Shown here one piece after another: positions 56,087 to 64,000 of a DNA stretch of 64,000 bases. Under the pieces are notes generated by a model that did not search any database, was not told the origin of the DNA, and saw nothing but the letters and a program-made list of their open reading frames with translations. A program made the translations under genes and the position numbers. How positions within the stretch are numbered: the first letter of the stretch is position 1; every line of letters starts with the position of its first letter. The stretch is from Acidobacteriota bacterium. GTDB lineage: Bacteria; Acidobacteriota; Blastocatellia; RBC074. The DNA lies in NCBI GenBank assembly GCA_016196035.1, contig JACPYM010000023.1, positions 37,078 to 101,077 on the forward strand, in the 5' to 3' direction.

Positions 56087-57160
56087 TTAACGCGGGCCAA
56101 GCAGCGCGCGCGCAATGCCGACCAGTCCGGCGGCTTCCACTGGTTGCACATTCAAGGTCTCGGCCAGGCGCGCCGGTTCGGCCTCGGCCAATGCGCCCAC
56201 GTTGCCGATGCCGGCCTCGTGCAACAAACGTTGCTCTTCGCGGCCCAGGCCCGGAATCACTTGGACAGATTCTTCATGTTCGACCAGCCGGTTGATAATC
56301 AACGGTTGATTGATCAAGCTGGGGCCAATGCGCGTCGGCCTGATCAAGGTCGGCCCGATCAAGGTTGACTCTACCAGCGTCGAGTTGAGTGTGGCGGTCA
56401 GCGCCGAGTTAAGCACCGTGTTCGGCAGCGTCAAGGTGTGTAACGTCACCGTCGAAGTAGGCGTCGGTTGCGCAGTAATGGCATTACTCGTGCCGCCGCC
56501 AAGCAGAAAGCGTTTGAGCGGCAGACTGTAAATCCCCCAAACAAAGAGCAGTGCCGCCAGCCGCGCGTTGGCGGCACTGCTTTCCAGATCCGCCGGTACG
56601 ATCGAGGATAAATAATCGTAACTGATTGCTCCACGATTGGCGGGCACGATGCCGATAAAGGCCGCATTGTCACGCAAGCGTATCGCACGCCCCAACGCGG
56701 CGCCGCCCACTGCTGCCAGCGCCGCGCGCGCCGCCGCGTTCAACTGGCTTGCATACGCATCGTGCGTCACCGCGATCACAATGTCTTGCGGCGCGGCTTG
56801 CGCGTTGAGGTCGGCGGCCAGGTCGTTGGCGGCGCTGGCCGAACCGAAGGTGTCATAGGCCTGCCGGAACTTGACCGTCAACGTGCTATCGAGAATCACC
56901 AAATTTACGCCGCGCGTCACCTGGCTGGTGAGCAGTGGGCTGCCATCCAAAAAGATGCCCCCGCCCGCTTCAAAGCCCGTGCCGAGCGCCACCAGGGTAT
57001 GCACATCCACACCCAGCGGCCCCAGCGCCAGACCCGTGCCCGCGCCCATTTCGAGCGCGCCCAGCCGCGCCAGCATCTGATTGATCAGGCTGGAACTGAT
57101 GATGTCGCCGGGTTGCACTTGCAGTAAAGAACCAGTAAACGAACCAGTAAACGCTGCCAT
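56087..57160 (-). CDS. ILEI/FAM3-like domain protein with C-terminal helix-hairpin-helix
   Basis: This 357-aa protein shows, at residues about 63-190, the ILEI/FAM3 (interleukin-like EMT inducer) pattern: GGGIFLDGSPLL, RGVNLVILD, YDTFGSASAANDLAADL, DIVIAVTHDAYASQLNAAA and a following GIVPANRGAIS. Residues about 240-292 are short Thr/Leu/Ile/Pro repeats (TLIGPTLIRPTRIGPSLI). Residues about 298-355 form a DUF4332-like helix-hairpin-helix (IPGLGREEQRLLHEAGIGNV). The ILEI fold occurs in secreted vertebrate cytokine-like proteins and in some phage/tail proteins, where carbohydrate binding is proposed. ATG 57160 has GGAGG 8 nt upstream. It sits 16 bases before the GT4 gene. Confidence 0.72.
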   Translation of the reverse strand: MAAFTGSFTGSLLQVQPGDIISSSLINQMLARLGALEMGAGTGLALGPLGVDVHTLVALGTGFEAGGGIFLDGSPLLTSQVTRGVNLVILDSTLTVKFRQAYDTFGSASAANDLAADLNAQAAPQDIVIAVTHDAYASQLNAAARAALAAVGGAALGRAIRLRDNAAFIGIVPANRGAISYDYLSSIVPADLESSAANARLAALLFVWGIYSLPLKRFLLGGGTSNAITAQPTPTSTVTLHTLTLPNTVLNSALTATLNSTLVESTLIGPTLIRPTRIGPSLINQPLIINRLVEHEESVQVIPGLGREEQRLLHEAGIGNVGALAEAEPARLAETLNVQPVEAAGLVGIARALLGPR

Positions 57161-57186
57161 AAACTTTTCCTCCATTACCCAAATGC

Positions 57187-57409
57187 GGTAGTGATAAAAA
57201 TATAAGGCCGTTGTTTTTGCCGCATAGCGGCAGTTGAATTTAGAAATTCAGCGTGTGATCAGCGCGTCGCGTCAGCGCCGCCTGAATTCAGGCGGCGCTG
57301 ACGCGACGCGCTGTCTTCTTCGTTGTCTTCCCGGCGTTGAAACGCCGGGCTAAACTCAAGTCGTCGCTCACGCGACTGCAAATCTGGCCTGACATTTTTA
57401 TCACCACCC
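57187..57409. mobile_element. MITE-like element with terminal inverted repeats
   Basis: The ends 57187-57209 and 57386-57409 form an imperfect inverted repeat (20 of 23 bases match; core GTGATAAAAAT). Inside are a perfect 54-bp palindrome (57260-57313) and a 9-bp-arm hairpin (57330-57349). It fills the gap between two genes of the eCIS-like run and has no coding capacity. Confidence 0.6.
57260..57313. repeat. Perfect 54-bp palindrome
   Basis: The 27-base left half (CAGCGCGTCGCGTCAGCGCC and onward, ending GCCTGAA) is followed directly by its exact complement without a loop. It is extremely GC-rich and could terminate transcription or extrude as a cruciform. Confidence 0.85.
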
Positions 57410-57414
57410 TAAAA

Positions 57415-58725
57415 TCAAAGCGTCTCGTTCAGCGCCGTGTAGTTGCTGAAATCCCAGCGCGAGACATCGAAACGCGCCGCGCCGAAAAACGGCAGGTCGC
57501 CGCCCGCGAACGCCAGATAGGGCGCGACGCCGCCCGCCTGCCTGTTTTCACGCACCTGATAAAGCCGGATCAATTCGCCGCTGCCCAATGCGATGGGCGG
57601 GTAGGCGAACGACAGCCGCAGCAGATGCTCCAGCCGCGCGCCTTCGATGATGAGCGGTTGCGCCGCCACTTGCCCGCTGAAAAAGACCTGCGCATTGAAC
57701 CCGCGCCCCCGGCCCGTGAGCGGCAACACGCCGGCGGGCGGCAGGAAATGAAAATGTTGATTGGCCCGGATCGCCTCGGGCGTCGTGCCGGCCCCGCGCA
57801 AGGTTTCGAGTTCTTCCGTAAACTGCCACAACCGCGCCTCGCCTTCGCCCACGCGCCGGTCGCTCAACAGCCGGCCTTCCCGGCTGTGGGCCGGGCGCAA
57901 GACGCGGCGGCGCACGGCCCATTGATCCACAAAGGCGATGCGGTTCTGCGTCCAATGCAACACGGCCAGCGGCACCTCGCATTCGGTCAAGGCGGGCGAG
58001 AGCGCCAGCGTTTCAAATCCATAACGATTGTCTTGTGGCTCGAAAGGCGAGGCCGCAAAAAAGTTCGTGCCGAACCCGAAGCATTTGGCCGCCACCAGAT
58101 TGCGCAAACGCGGCGCGTCGTTCAATTCGCTGGCCGTCACGTCCAGCAGTTGATGCAATTTGAATTGCACGCCTTCGAGCAGTTGATCCACATTGCAATC
58201 GGCGCTGCGCGCGCTCAGGCTGCTGACGGGCGCGCGGCCCCGGCGGCCTTCAGCGGGCGCGATGCCCAGCACATACAGACCCTGGCCCGTGACATACACG
58301 CCCGCCTGAAACGGCAGGCATTCGCTAAACAGCGCCTGGCCCGTCGGCGGCGCGAGCGGTTGCGCGGGCGGCACCAGCGACAAGGTGATCGGCTGGTTAA
58401 GCTGCAACAATTCGCCCTTGCGATTGAGCGCCAAGCCGGGCGTGACGGTGAGTTGCGGCGCGCTGGTCCCAGTCTGGGCGATGCGCGCCGTGTTTGCATT
58501 CACAGGCTGTGTAGCCGTGACGTTGGTGATAGACGTAGGTGGCAGGGCGATTTCCAGACCGTAGGCGACGCCCGTGCCAAAGGCGCGGCCATAGCCCGAC
58601 AACTTGGCGCGTCCAGCCCGACGCTCTTCGGTCAGGTCTTCCGCCGCCAGCAAGCGGCCATTAAAGAAGTTCACCGCCGGTTGGCTGTCGTTGAGAATCG
58701 GTTCGAGTAACGAAATTGCACTCAT
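57415..58725 (-). CDS. eCIS-associated protein, paralogous N-terminal domain (436 aa)
   Basis: The protein starts with VNFFNGRLLAAEDLTEERRA and KLSGYGRAFGTGVAYGLEIA, then GLALNRKGELLQLNQPI. The next protein upstream in the operon has the same plan (MVLGADDFEQEF; GYGTIAGLRV; GTALSPRGQLLRVP), so the two share one N-terminal domain. The remaining 300 residues have no motif that I recognise. Similar proteins occur near phage-tail-like loci; a structural or baseplate-fibre role is inferred. The ATG at 58725 has GGGAGG 9 nt upstream. Confidence 0.6.
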   Translation of the reverse strand: MSAISLLEPILNDSQPAVNFFNGRLLAAEDLTEERRAGRAKLSGYGRAFGTGVAYGLEIALPPTSITNVTATQPVNANTARIAQTGTSAPQLTVTPGLALNRKGELLQLNQPITLSLVPPAQPLAPPTGQALFSECLPFQAGVYVTGQGLYVLGIAPAEGRRGRAPVSSLSARSADCNVDQLLEGVQFKLHQLLDVTASELNDAPRLRNLVAAKCFGFGTNFFAASPFEPQDNRYGFETLALSPALTECEVPLAVLHWTQNRIAFVDQWAVRRRVLRPAHSREGRLLSDRRVGEGEARLWQFTEELETLRGAGTTPEAIRANQHFHFLPPAGVLPLTGRGRGFNAQVFFSGQVAAQPLIIEGARLEHLLRLSFAYPPIALGSGELIRLYQVRENRQAGGVAPYLAFAGGDLPFFGAARFDVSRWDFSNYTALNETL

Positions 58726-58746
58726 CGTTCAGTTCCTCCCGCACCA

Positions 58747-60576
58747 TCAAATGGCAAACCGGCTGACTTCGATCATCAAAACGCTAATGTTGAGGACGTC
58801 CTTTGCAATCGGTTTTTGCTGGCTATCCATGAACCCCAAGCTGAAAGCTGGTAGGCCTGTGGTTACCGGTTCGTTTTTGAAGTCACGAAAATAAATAAAC
58901 ATCGGAAAGGGAACATTGCCTACATTATTCAATCCTAGAAGCACTTTGACGATGTACTGCGAACTCTTGTCAGGTAGCTGCATATTGTCGAAAGTGAAAA
59001 CCGCTTCTCCGTTATCAACGCGCAACACATGCAAATTGTTATAGACCGGAAAAGGATTCCGCGCGGCCGGGTTGCACAGCACGCGGCCCGCCGCCACGAT
59101 TTCATAACCCGGCAAGTCCGCCGGATGTTCAACCGCATTCGGGTTGCCGCCGCCCGTTACCGGTTCAAGCTGCCACTGTTTGTTGCGAAAGGTCAGCACC
59201 CGCCCTGCATCGGCGGCGCTAGGTTGAACCACCGGGAAATTCTGTAATCCCGTCACCGTGGCACTCCCGACAACACCGCTGAGATCGCCCTTCAGGTCGT
59301 GCGCATTCGGATTGCCGACGTGCGGCGGGATCGGGTTGGGCATCGTGCCGTGCGTGTGATCGGCGGGGCTGTATTGCGTTACGCTGCCCGCGAAGTCGGG
59401 CAGATCAAAATCCTTTTCTTTCACAACAGTCGTGGCCGGGCTTGGCGCGGCGGGCAAATCGCGTGGCTCCCACACGCCATGTCCGAATTGCAAAACCTGC
59501 TTCACCTTAGGCGCGGTTTTCGCCAAGGGCTGTCCCTGCAAAGCCGTGACTGTCGTCGCGCTCACCGGCCCTACCACATCGCCCGCCAACACGGGCGGCG
59601 GCGTGACTGGCGCGCGCGCGCACAGCAACATTTCCTGCAACAGCCGCAAATGAATCAGGTAGGGACGCTCGCTCTCGTCAATCACGATTTGGGCGGGCGC
59701 GCCCACCTGCCATTGCGCGCCGCTTTTGAGAATCGGCAGATTGACCGCCGCCAGCAGCAAACAATCTTCGAACTGGTCATCTGGCGTGACGGTCTGGCCC
59801 GCGCAACCGCGCCCCTGACCAAACCAATCGGGCCGCCGTTGCGGGCGCAATTCGGTTGCCCACACGCGCATCGCTTCGCGCAGGTAATGGCATAGATCAT
59901 CCTGATGAATTTTGTGCGCGGCGGGCGGCGAACCCACCGTGGCCGCGCGCACGGCGTCGAGGAAGACTTGCAAATCCACACTCGCGCCGGTGGTGACGAC
60001 TTCGATTTCATCGTGCAACCAGTCCACGAAATCGCGCACCGCCTGCTCTTCCTGTTGCGCCGGTTTGACTAGCCGCAGTTCCAATTGAAAGTCGTCGGTG
60101 CGCCGCGAGGGCACGAGCAAATCCTCTTCGCTGCGGCAGGGTTCGCCCGCAATCGGCACGGGGTCGGACAGGCATTCGCGGTAACAGAGCACGACATAGG
60201 CCGCCACCGTATCGCCGCCGGTATTGCGGTTTTGCAGTTCCGTGCTGATGGCGTCGAGCTGCAACCAATCATTGAGCGCCGCGCATTGCGCCGTGGGTAC
60301 GCGCAACAATTGCCCGCGCGGACTGAGCGCCGTGCCGCGTTCGACCACCAGTCGGGGGCCTTGCGTCGCATCCACTTCGCTCGTCACGCGCAATCCGGCG
60401 ATGGTGCCGTAACCCAACAGATCGCGCGCCAGCCATTGATCGCGCCCGTTTTGATAGGCGAATTCCTGCTCGAAATCGTCCGCGCCCAGCACCATGCCCA
60501 ACTGGAAATTGACGTGCTTCGTCGGGTCGAGCGCGGGCGTGCTCAGCGTGTTGGTACGGGTGGTAAAGCTACTCAT
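58747..60576 (-). CDS. Putative tail-fibre-like protein of the eCIS locus (609 aa)
   Basis: Residues about 20-110 carry the domain shared with the 436-aa neighbour. Two tail-fibre-like modules follow. The first, at about 328-375, reads LAGDVVGPVSATTVTALQG then VLQFGHGVWEP. The second, at about 425-475, reads LKGDLSGVVGSATVTGLQ then VLTFRNKQWQLEP. Such GD-x2-G...TV-x2-LQ...VL-x-F...W modules are typical of phage fibres. The C-terminal 130 residues look like a beta-sandwich head. It may be a receptor-binding element. The ATG at 60576 has AGGAG 8 nt upstream. It is 21 bases before the next gene. Confidence 0.65.
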   Translation of the reverse strand: MSSFTTRTNTLSTPALDPTKHVNFQLGMVLGADDFEQEFAYQNGRDQWLARDLLGYGTIAGLRVTSEVDATQGPRLVVERGTALSPRGQLLRVPTAQCAALNDWLQLDAISTELQNRNTGGDTVAAYVVLCYRECLSDPVPIAGEPCRSEEDLLVPSRRTDDFQLELRLVKPAQQEEQAVRDFVDWLHDEIEVVTTGASVDLQVFLDAVRAATVGSPPAAHKIHQDDLCHYLREAMRVWATELRPQRRPDWFGQGRGCAGQTVTPDDQFEDCLLLAAVNLPILKSGAQWQVGAPAQIVIDESERPYLIHLRLLQEMLLCARAPVTPPPVLAGDVVGPVSATTVTALQGQPLAKTAPKVKQVLQFGHGVWEPRDLPAAPSPATTVVKEKDFDLPDFAGSVTQYSPADHTHGTMPNPIPPHVGNPNAHDLKGDLSGVVGSATVTGLQNFPVVQPSAADAGRVLTFRNKQWQLEPVTGGGNPNAVEHPADLPGYEIVAAGRVLCNPAARNPFPVYNNLHVLRVDNGEAVFTFDNMQLPDKSSQYIVKVLLGLNNVGNVPFPMFIYFRDFKNEPVTTGLPAFSLGFMDSQQKPIAKDVLNISVLMIEVSRFAI

Positions 60577-60591
60577 AGTCGGCTCTCCTGT

Positions 60592-63500
60592 TTATTGGTT
60601 GAGCGGTGTTGCTGCGTCAAAATCGCCGCACGCGCATGCGCCAAGCGTGGCGCTGCCGAGCAACAAACGGTCGCCTGTCGCGTCGGCCAGCCTGTCGGGC
60701 AGCCTGACGCCCAGCCAGCCCTCGCCCAGAAAACTTTCGTCCAGCACGAAGGGCGGCAACAAATCCGGCGCGCGGCTGCCCTGATCGAGCACCGTGTCGA
60801 ACCCCAGCCGCACCGCGCCAACCCGAAACAAATCGCGATAAAACCGCACGTCGAAAACGGTGTGCGCGGGCTTTTCCAAAGCGATGATGCGCGCGGCGAT
60901 GGCCTGCCGCTGACGGCGCGCCTCTTCTGCCGCCGCGCGTGTCATCGTGCCTGCTGTCGTGCCTGCTGTCGTAATAGGCAACAACACCGTGAAGCGGTGC
61001 GCGGTGCTGTGCATGGCCTGCACGACGCCTTCAAATTGAAACCAATCCGCCAGGCGTTGCGGCGTCTCAGGCACGGCTGACGGCAAAGGGACGGCGGCAA
61101 ACGAAGCCCAGGCGCTCTGGTGCGCGGCATTCAAACTGGTGAGGCTGCGGTAACGGCGCGCCAAAAAGTCCTGCCAGCGGCGGCGCGTGACCGTCGTCAC
61201 ACCGCTGAGGGCCGCGATGAATTCCTGCCAGTCCGCGCGCGGCACCGCGCCAACTGGTTCGCGGTCGGGCAACGTCACTTCGGCAAAGCTGCCAAACGCG
61301 GTGGCGTATTGCGCATTGAAGGATTCGATGTCGGCATATTTGCCGGTCAAAAAATCGCGCCACAACTGCTGCTCGCTCGCGCTGACCGAGGGCACGAAGC
61401 CCAACGCCTGTTGCGCAAAGGCGCTCCAGGCGGCGGCTTTCTCGCTGATGAACGCATTCCAGGCGGCCAGCAACGGCGTGCCCGGCGGCACGGCAATAGG
61501 GAAAACGCTGCTGATCTGACCGGTTTGCCGCAAGACAAAATCATTCCACAACGCGTCATCGCCCAACTCGCGCGGCGTGGTGAACACACTCGCGCCCGCG
61601 GGCGGCGCCTGGCGCAACGGCAGCAATTGCCAGTCGGGATTGCGTAGCGCAAAGCGCAGCGCCGAGGGCAGCGTCGTGCGGTAACGCCCGTTGAGAAATT
61701 CGCGATAGCGCCGATGCAAATCCGCCGCGCCCGCGCTGGGTTGCCAACGCGCCCGATTGCTCGTCGCGGTCGGCAAATTGGCGGCAGGGGCCGTAACATC
61801 GCCCAACGCAAGGCCCGGTGTGCGCCGCGTGCGGAACTGTTCGATGATGCGGATGCCCTGCCGGTGCGGTTCGACGTGCGCGCAGGTAATCAACGTATCG
61901 TCCACCTTGGCATCCAGCGCCAGCCGCAGCGCCAGCCGCAAGCCCGCCACGGTGCCGCGCGCTTGAAAGAAGGTCAGCGCGTATTTGAGCAACAGCCGTT
62001 TGCGCGCTTCGTCCCAGGTCGGATCGGTCACCAACCCAAACCAGTCGGCCAGCCAATCCAGGGTTTCCGCCGGAGCACTGCGCCAATCAAACAGCAATTG
62101 CGCGGCGGCGATGCGGTCTTCGATGCCGGTCAGGATGCCTTCAAAATTCGCCAGCAGGCGTTCGAGCAACGAAGCCGACGTGGCGTCTTCGCGATAGACG
62201 GCGGGCAGGTATTGGGCGAGATAGGAAAAGCGTGGAAAGTACACGCGCAACGCCGCCAGCCGGGGCGTCGCGCGCCCATCGCCCAGCAACGTGACTTCGA
62301 GTTGCAGATAGCGCCCGCGCGCCCGTTGCAACAACAGCTCCCAGGTAGCGCGACCCGGCGGGTGCGCGATGAAAGGCAATTCGGAGCCGCTGCGGCGCAG
62401 ATAAAATTGTGGTTCGCTTTGCCAGGGCGCGGCGTCCAGCGCGGCTTGTTCATTGGCGGCACGGCTGCGCACACTGACGCGAGTTTCCGGCGGCAGGCAG
62501 GCGTCGAGCATCACGCGATGCCAGACGCAATCGGGTTCGGCGCTGTCAAAGACTTCGCTCAAGATCACCCCCGCCACCGCATAGCGCGGACGGTTTTGCG
62601 CGACCAATGGAATCCAGCGGTCGGCGAAGTCGTAATAAACCTGCGCGCCCGCCGCGACCAGCCCCTTGCCGCCAAAAGCGCGCAACGGCAGATATTCGGG
62701 CAGCGGCTTGAGTTGCCATTGCCCGCCGCTTTCAGACAAAGCAAACGCAAAAGCCTGATTCCCTTCCGGCGCGACAAAATAAAGCGTGCCGCGTTTGCTG
62801 GCAGCGGCTCCGTCCGGCGCAGGCACAAAAGCAAAATCGTGGGCGCGCAGGGTGAAGCTTGCGTGCTGGGCCGGTTCGATCATTTGCTGAATCACCGCCG
62901 TCGTCAGCGGCGCGTCTGGCGCTTGCCCCGGACGGCGCGGAAACACTTGCGCAAAGCCGCTGGCCGCGTCATCGGCCAGCACCAGCACCGTGTTGTCCGG
63001 CAAGACTTCGATAGCCACCGCGTCCAGCCCAGGCAAGGGCCAAGCGTCCGCATCCAACACGGGCGCGGCGGCGGGCGGCGGCACTTTGGTCACGGCGGGT
63101 TGCAGCGGCGGCAACGGCGTTTTGGGTTGGAACAAATCCGACGCAGACGACGGCGCATAGGGCGCGGCGACAGGATTTTGCGTGACGATGTGCAGATGGC
63201 GATCCATTTCCCACAAACGCGGCACGCGGCTGGGAACGTTGAAATCGCGGTCGAGAATCCACGCGCCACCGCCCGGACGCGCGGCCAGATCGAACGGCGC
63301 AAACGGCGTTTCGCTCGTCCACAACAGCCACTGCGGCGGCCCGCCCGCGTGCAGATCAAAGACCAGCAAGCCGCCCGGTTCCAACGTGCCCACCAGCAAA
63401 AAATGGTCAACCGTGATGGTCAGGCCGCGCAATTGTCCCGGCACCGGTGCGGGCGCGGCACCACGGGTTTGAAACGCGCCGAACTCGCTCGCCGGTTCGC

Positions 63501-63885
63501 ACTGCACGCCGTCGCACGCCGCCCAAAAGTGCGTGGTGTTGTGCGTGCCCGCCGAATTGACCAGCAATTCCTGGCCGCTCTCAGCGATCCAATACCAATT
63601 GCCGTAACGGTCGCGCGCGGCCCCACGCCGCGTCGGCAAGGCCACCGGGTTGGCTTGGCCCGCCTGTCGAAATTCAAAGAGTTGCTGGCGCAAGGTGAGT
63701 TCCGCGCGCGCCTCATCCCAATCGCACGGCGGGTCGCTTTCGATGATGGGCGCGGAACTCGCCACGCCTTCCAACTGCCACGCGCGGAAATTGCCAAGCT
63801 CATGCCCGCTGCCGTGCACATCGGTGCAGCGCGCCCAATCGGCGCGTCCGAGCAGCAGTTTGAATTTGGTTCCGTTGGCGTCCAT
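60592..63885 (-). CDS. Phage tail protein (TIGR02242/gpI-like) with large N-terminal propeller
   Basis: This 1097-aa protein has an N-terminal half that is a probable beta-propeller (YRYGNWYWIAESGQEL-like blades, GGAWILDRDFNVPSRVPRLW). The TIGR02242 tail domain begins near residue 550: YLAQYLPAVYREDATSASLL, LLDWRSAPAETLDWLADWFG and LLLKYALTFFQARGTVAGLR. Inside its C-terminal part sits an insertion of repeated Trp-rich units (LWRDFLTGKYADIESFNAQY; RWQDFLARRYRSLTSLNAAH). The P2 gpI-like domain normally sits at the baseplate of contractile tails. No strong RBS precedes the ATG at 63885, and more eCIS genes are expected beyond 64 kb. Confidence 0.78.
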   Translation of the reverse strand: MDANGTKFKLLLGRADWARCTDVHGSGHELGNFRAWQLEGVASSAPIIESDPPCDWDEARAELTLRQQLFEFRQAGQANPVALPTRRGAARDRYGNWYWIAESGQELLVNSAGTHNTTHFWAACDGVQCEPASEFGAFQTRGAAPAPVPGQLRGLTITVDHFLLVGTLEPGGLLVFDLHAGGPPQWLLWTSETPFAPFDLAARPGGGAWILDRDFNVPSRVPRLWEMDRHLHIVTQNPVAAPYAPSSASDLFQPKTPLPPLQPAVTKVPPPAAAPVLDADAWPLPGLDAVAIEVLPDNTVLVLADDAASGFAQVFPRRPGQAPDAPLTTAVIQQMIEPAQHASFTLRAHDFAFVPAPDGAAASKRGTLYFVAPEGNQAFAFALSESGGQWQLKPLPEYLPLRAFGGKGLVAAGAQVYYDFADRWIPLVAQNRPRYAVAGVILSEVFDSAEPDCVWHRVMLDACLPPETRVSVRSRAANEQAALDAAPWQSEPQFYLRRSGSELPFIAHPPGRATWELLLQRARGRYLQLEVTLLGDGRATPRLAALRVYFPRFSYLAQYLPAVYREDATSASLLERLLANFEGILTGIEDRIAAAQLLFDWRSAPAETLDWLADWFGLVTDPTWDEARKRLLLKYALTFFQARGTVAGLRLALRLALDAKVDDTLITCAHVEPHRQGIRIIEQFRTRRTPGLALGDVTAPAANLPTATSNRARWQPSAGAADLHRRYREFLNGRYRTTLPSALRFALRNPDWQLLPLRQAPPAGASVFTTPRELGDDALWNDFVLRQTGQISSVFPIAVPPGTPLLAAWNAFISEKAAAWSAFAQQALGFVPSVSASEQQLWRDFLTGKYADIESFNAQYATAFGSFAEVTLPDREPVGAVPRADWQEFIAALSGVTTVTRRRWQDFLARRYRSLTSLNAAHQSAWASFAAVPLPSAVPETPQRLADWFQFEGVVQAMHSTAHRFTVLLPITTAGTTAGTMTRAAAEEARRQRQAIAARIIALEKPAHTVFDVRFYRDLFRVGAVRLGFDTVLDQGSRAPDLLPPFVLDESFLGEGWLGVRLPDRLADATGDRLLLGSATLGACACGDFDAATPLNQ

Positions 63886-63966
63886 AGCGTGCTTGATAGA
63901 GCCACTTCTAAATCAACCCAATGAAGACTGGCGCACTGACTGAATCTACAACTCAAGCGCCACGGT

Positions 63967-64000
63967 GTTTAGAGTTCCGCCTTTAGGCGGTCAGCGCGCC
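63967..64000. repeat. Edge of a GTTTAGAGTTC-type repeat
   Basis: TTTAGAGTTCCGCCTTTAGG is related to the 36832 inverted repeat (GTTCAGAGTTCACGCTTCAG) and runs off the window. Only part can be seen. Confidence 0.4.

Noticed and set aside
56087..57160. Repeats near residues 240-292 as pentapeptide repeats
   Set aside because: The spacing is irregular (TLIGP, TLIRP, TRIGP, SLINQ) and there are too few units with the A(D/N)LXX pattern.
44566..63885. The run read as an ordinary prophage
   Set aside because: No terminase, portal, capsid, lysis or integrase gene is seen, and the AAA+ ATPase and large non-phage proteins fit eCIS loci better.
61714..63924. A 736-codon plus-strand open frame opposite the tail-protein gene
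   Set aside because: It is an antisense shadow of a GC-rich gene: Arg/Gln/Ala-dominated, no domain, no RBS, and the opposite strand carries clear TIGR02242 motifs. The same applies to long plus-strand frames at 48857-50356 and 57337-58710.

Overview
The window looks like chromosomal DNA of an Acidobacteriota bacterium, probably class Blastocatellia. This placement is inferred from family content, not from a marker gene: a TIGR03437-type cell-surface protein, a DUF5117/DUF5118 zinc metalloprotease, a Ser/Thr kinase fused to TolB-like repeats, and many large palindromic intergenic repeats. No rRNA, tRNA, CRISPR array or intact insertion sequence was seen.

Layout. 1-8 kb: the 3' end of a surface protein, a siroheme nitrite/sulfite reductase preceded by what looks like a cysteine-codon attenuator, a secreted metalloprotease and a TIGR03437 protein. 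8.3-27 kb: a housekeeping block with parA/parB, a bifunctional nuclease, miaB, recN, cpoB, ssb, accA, dnaE, guaA, pssA, a YdcH-like gene, rimI, tsaB and mutS. Much of it is visibly more AT-rich than the flanks, and mutS is a compositional mosaic. 27-32 kb: a small accessory region with a broken Uma2 gene, a three-gene cassette (HTH-ParA ATPase, 133-aa protein, putative PD-(D/E)XK nuclease) and a decayed NACHT ATPase. It is bracketed by copies of one 14-bp palindrome and resembles a remnant defence island. 32-40 kb: a partner-switching signalling set (STAS antagonist, anti-sigma kinase, two SpoIIE phosphatases) followed by a large receptor-like Ser/Thr kinase. 40-44 kb: a YVTN beta-propeller protein, a Nal1-like serine protease with a free-standing companion domain, and a CgeB-like glycosyltransferase.

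44-64 kb: one long minus-strand run that I read as the distal half of an extracellular contractile injection system (eCIS) locus. In transcription order it holds a TIGR02242 tail protein, two related proteins of which one carries tail-fibre repeats, an ILEI/FAM3-domain protein with a helix-hairpin-helix tail, a GT4 glycosyltransferase, a 624-aa protein of a type I associate with eCIS loci, the AAA+ ATPase, a 1040-aa candidate cargo, a GAD/DUF1851 immunity-like protein and a GT2-methyltransferase-GT2 enzyme. Sheath, tube, spike and baseplate genes would lie beyond 64 kb, so the eCIS assignment rests on partial evidence.

The items most worth following are the polycysteine leader before the sulfite/nitrite reductase, the ParA/nuclease cassette, the ILEI protein and candidate effector-immunity pair in the eCIS run, and a MITE-like element inside that run. 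Starts were moved from the longest open frame to a downstream codon where a ribosome binding site or family N-terminus supports it. All functions are read from motifs by eye; no search was run.
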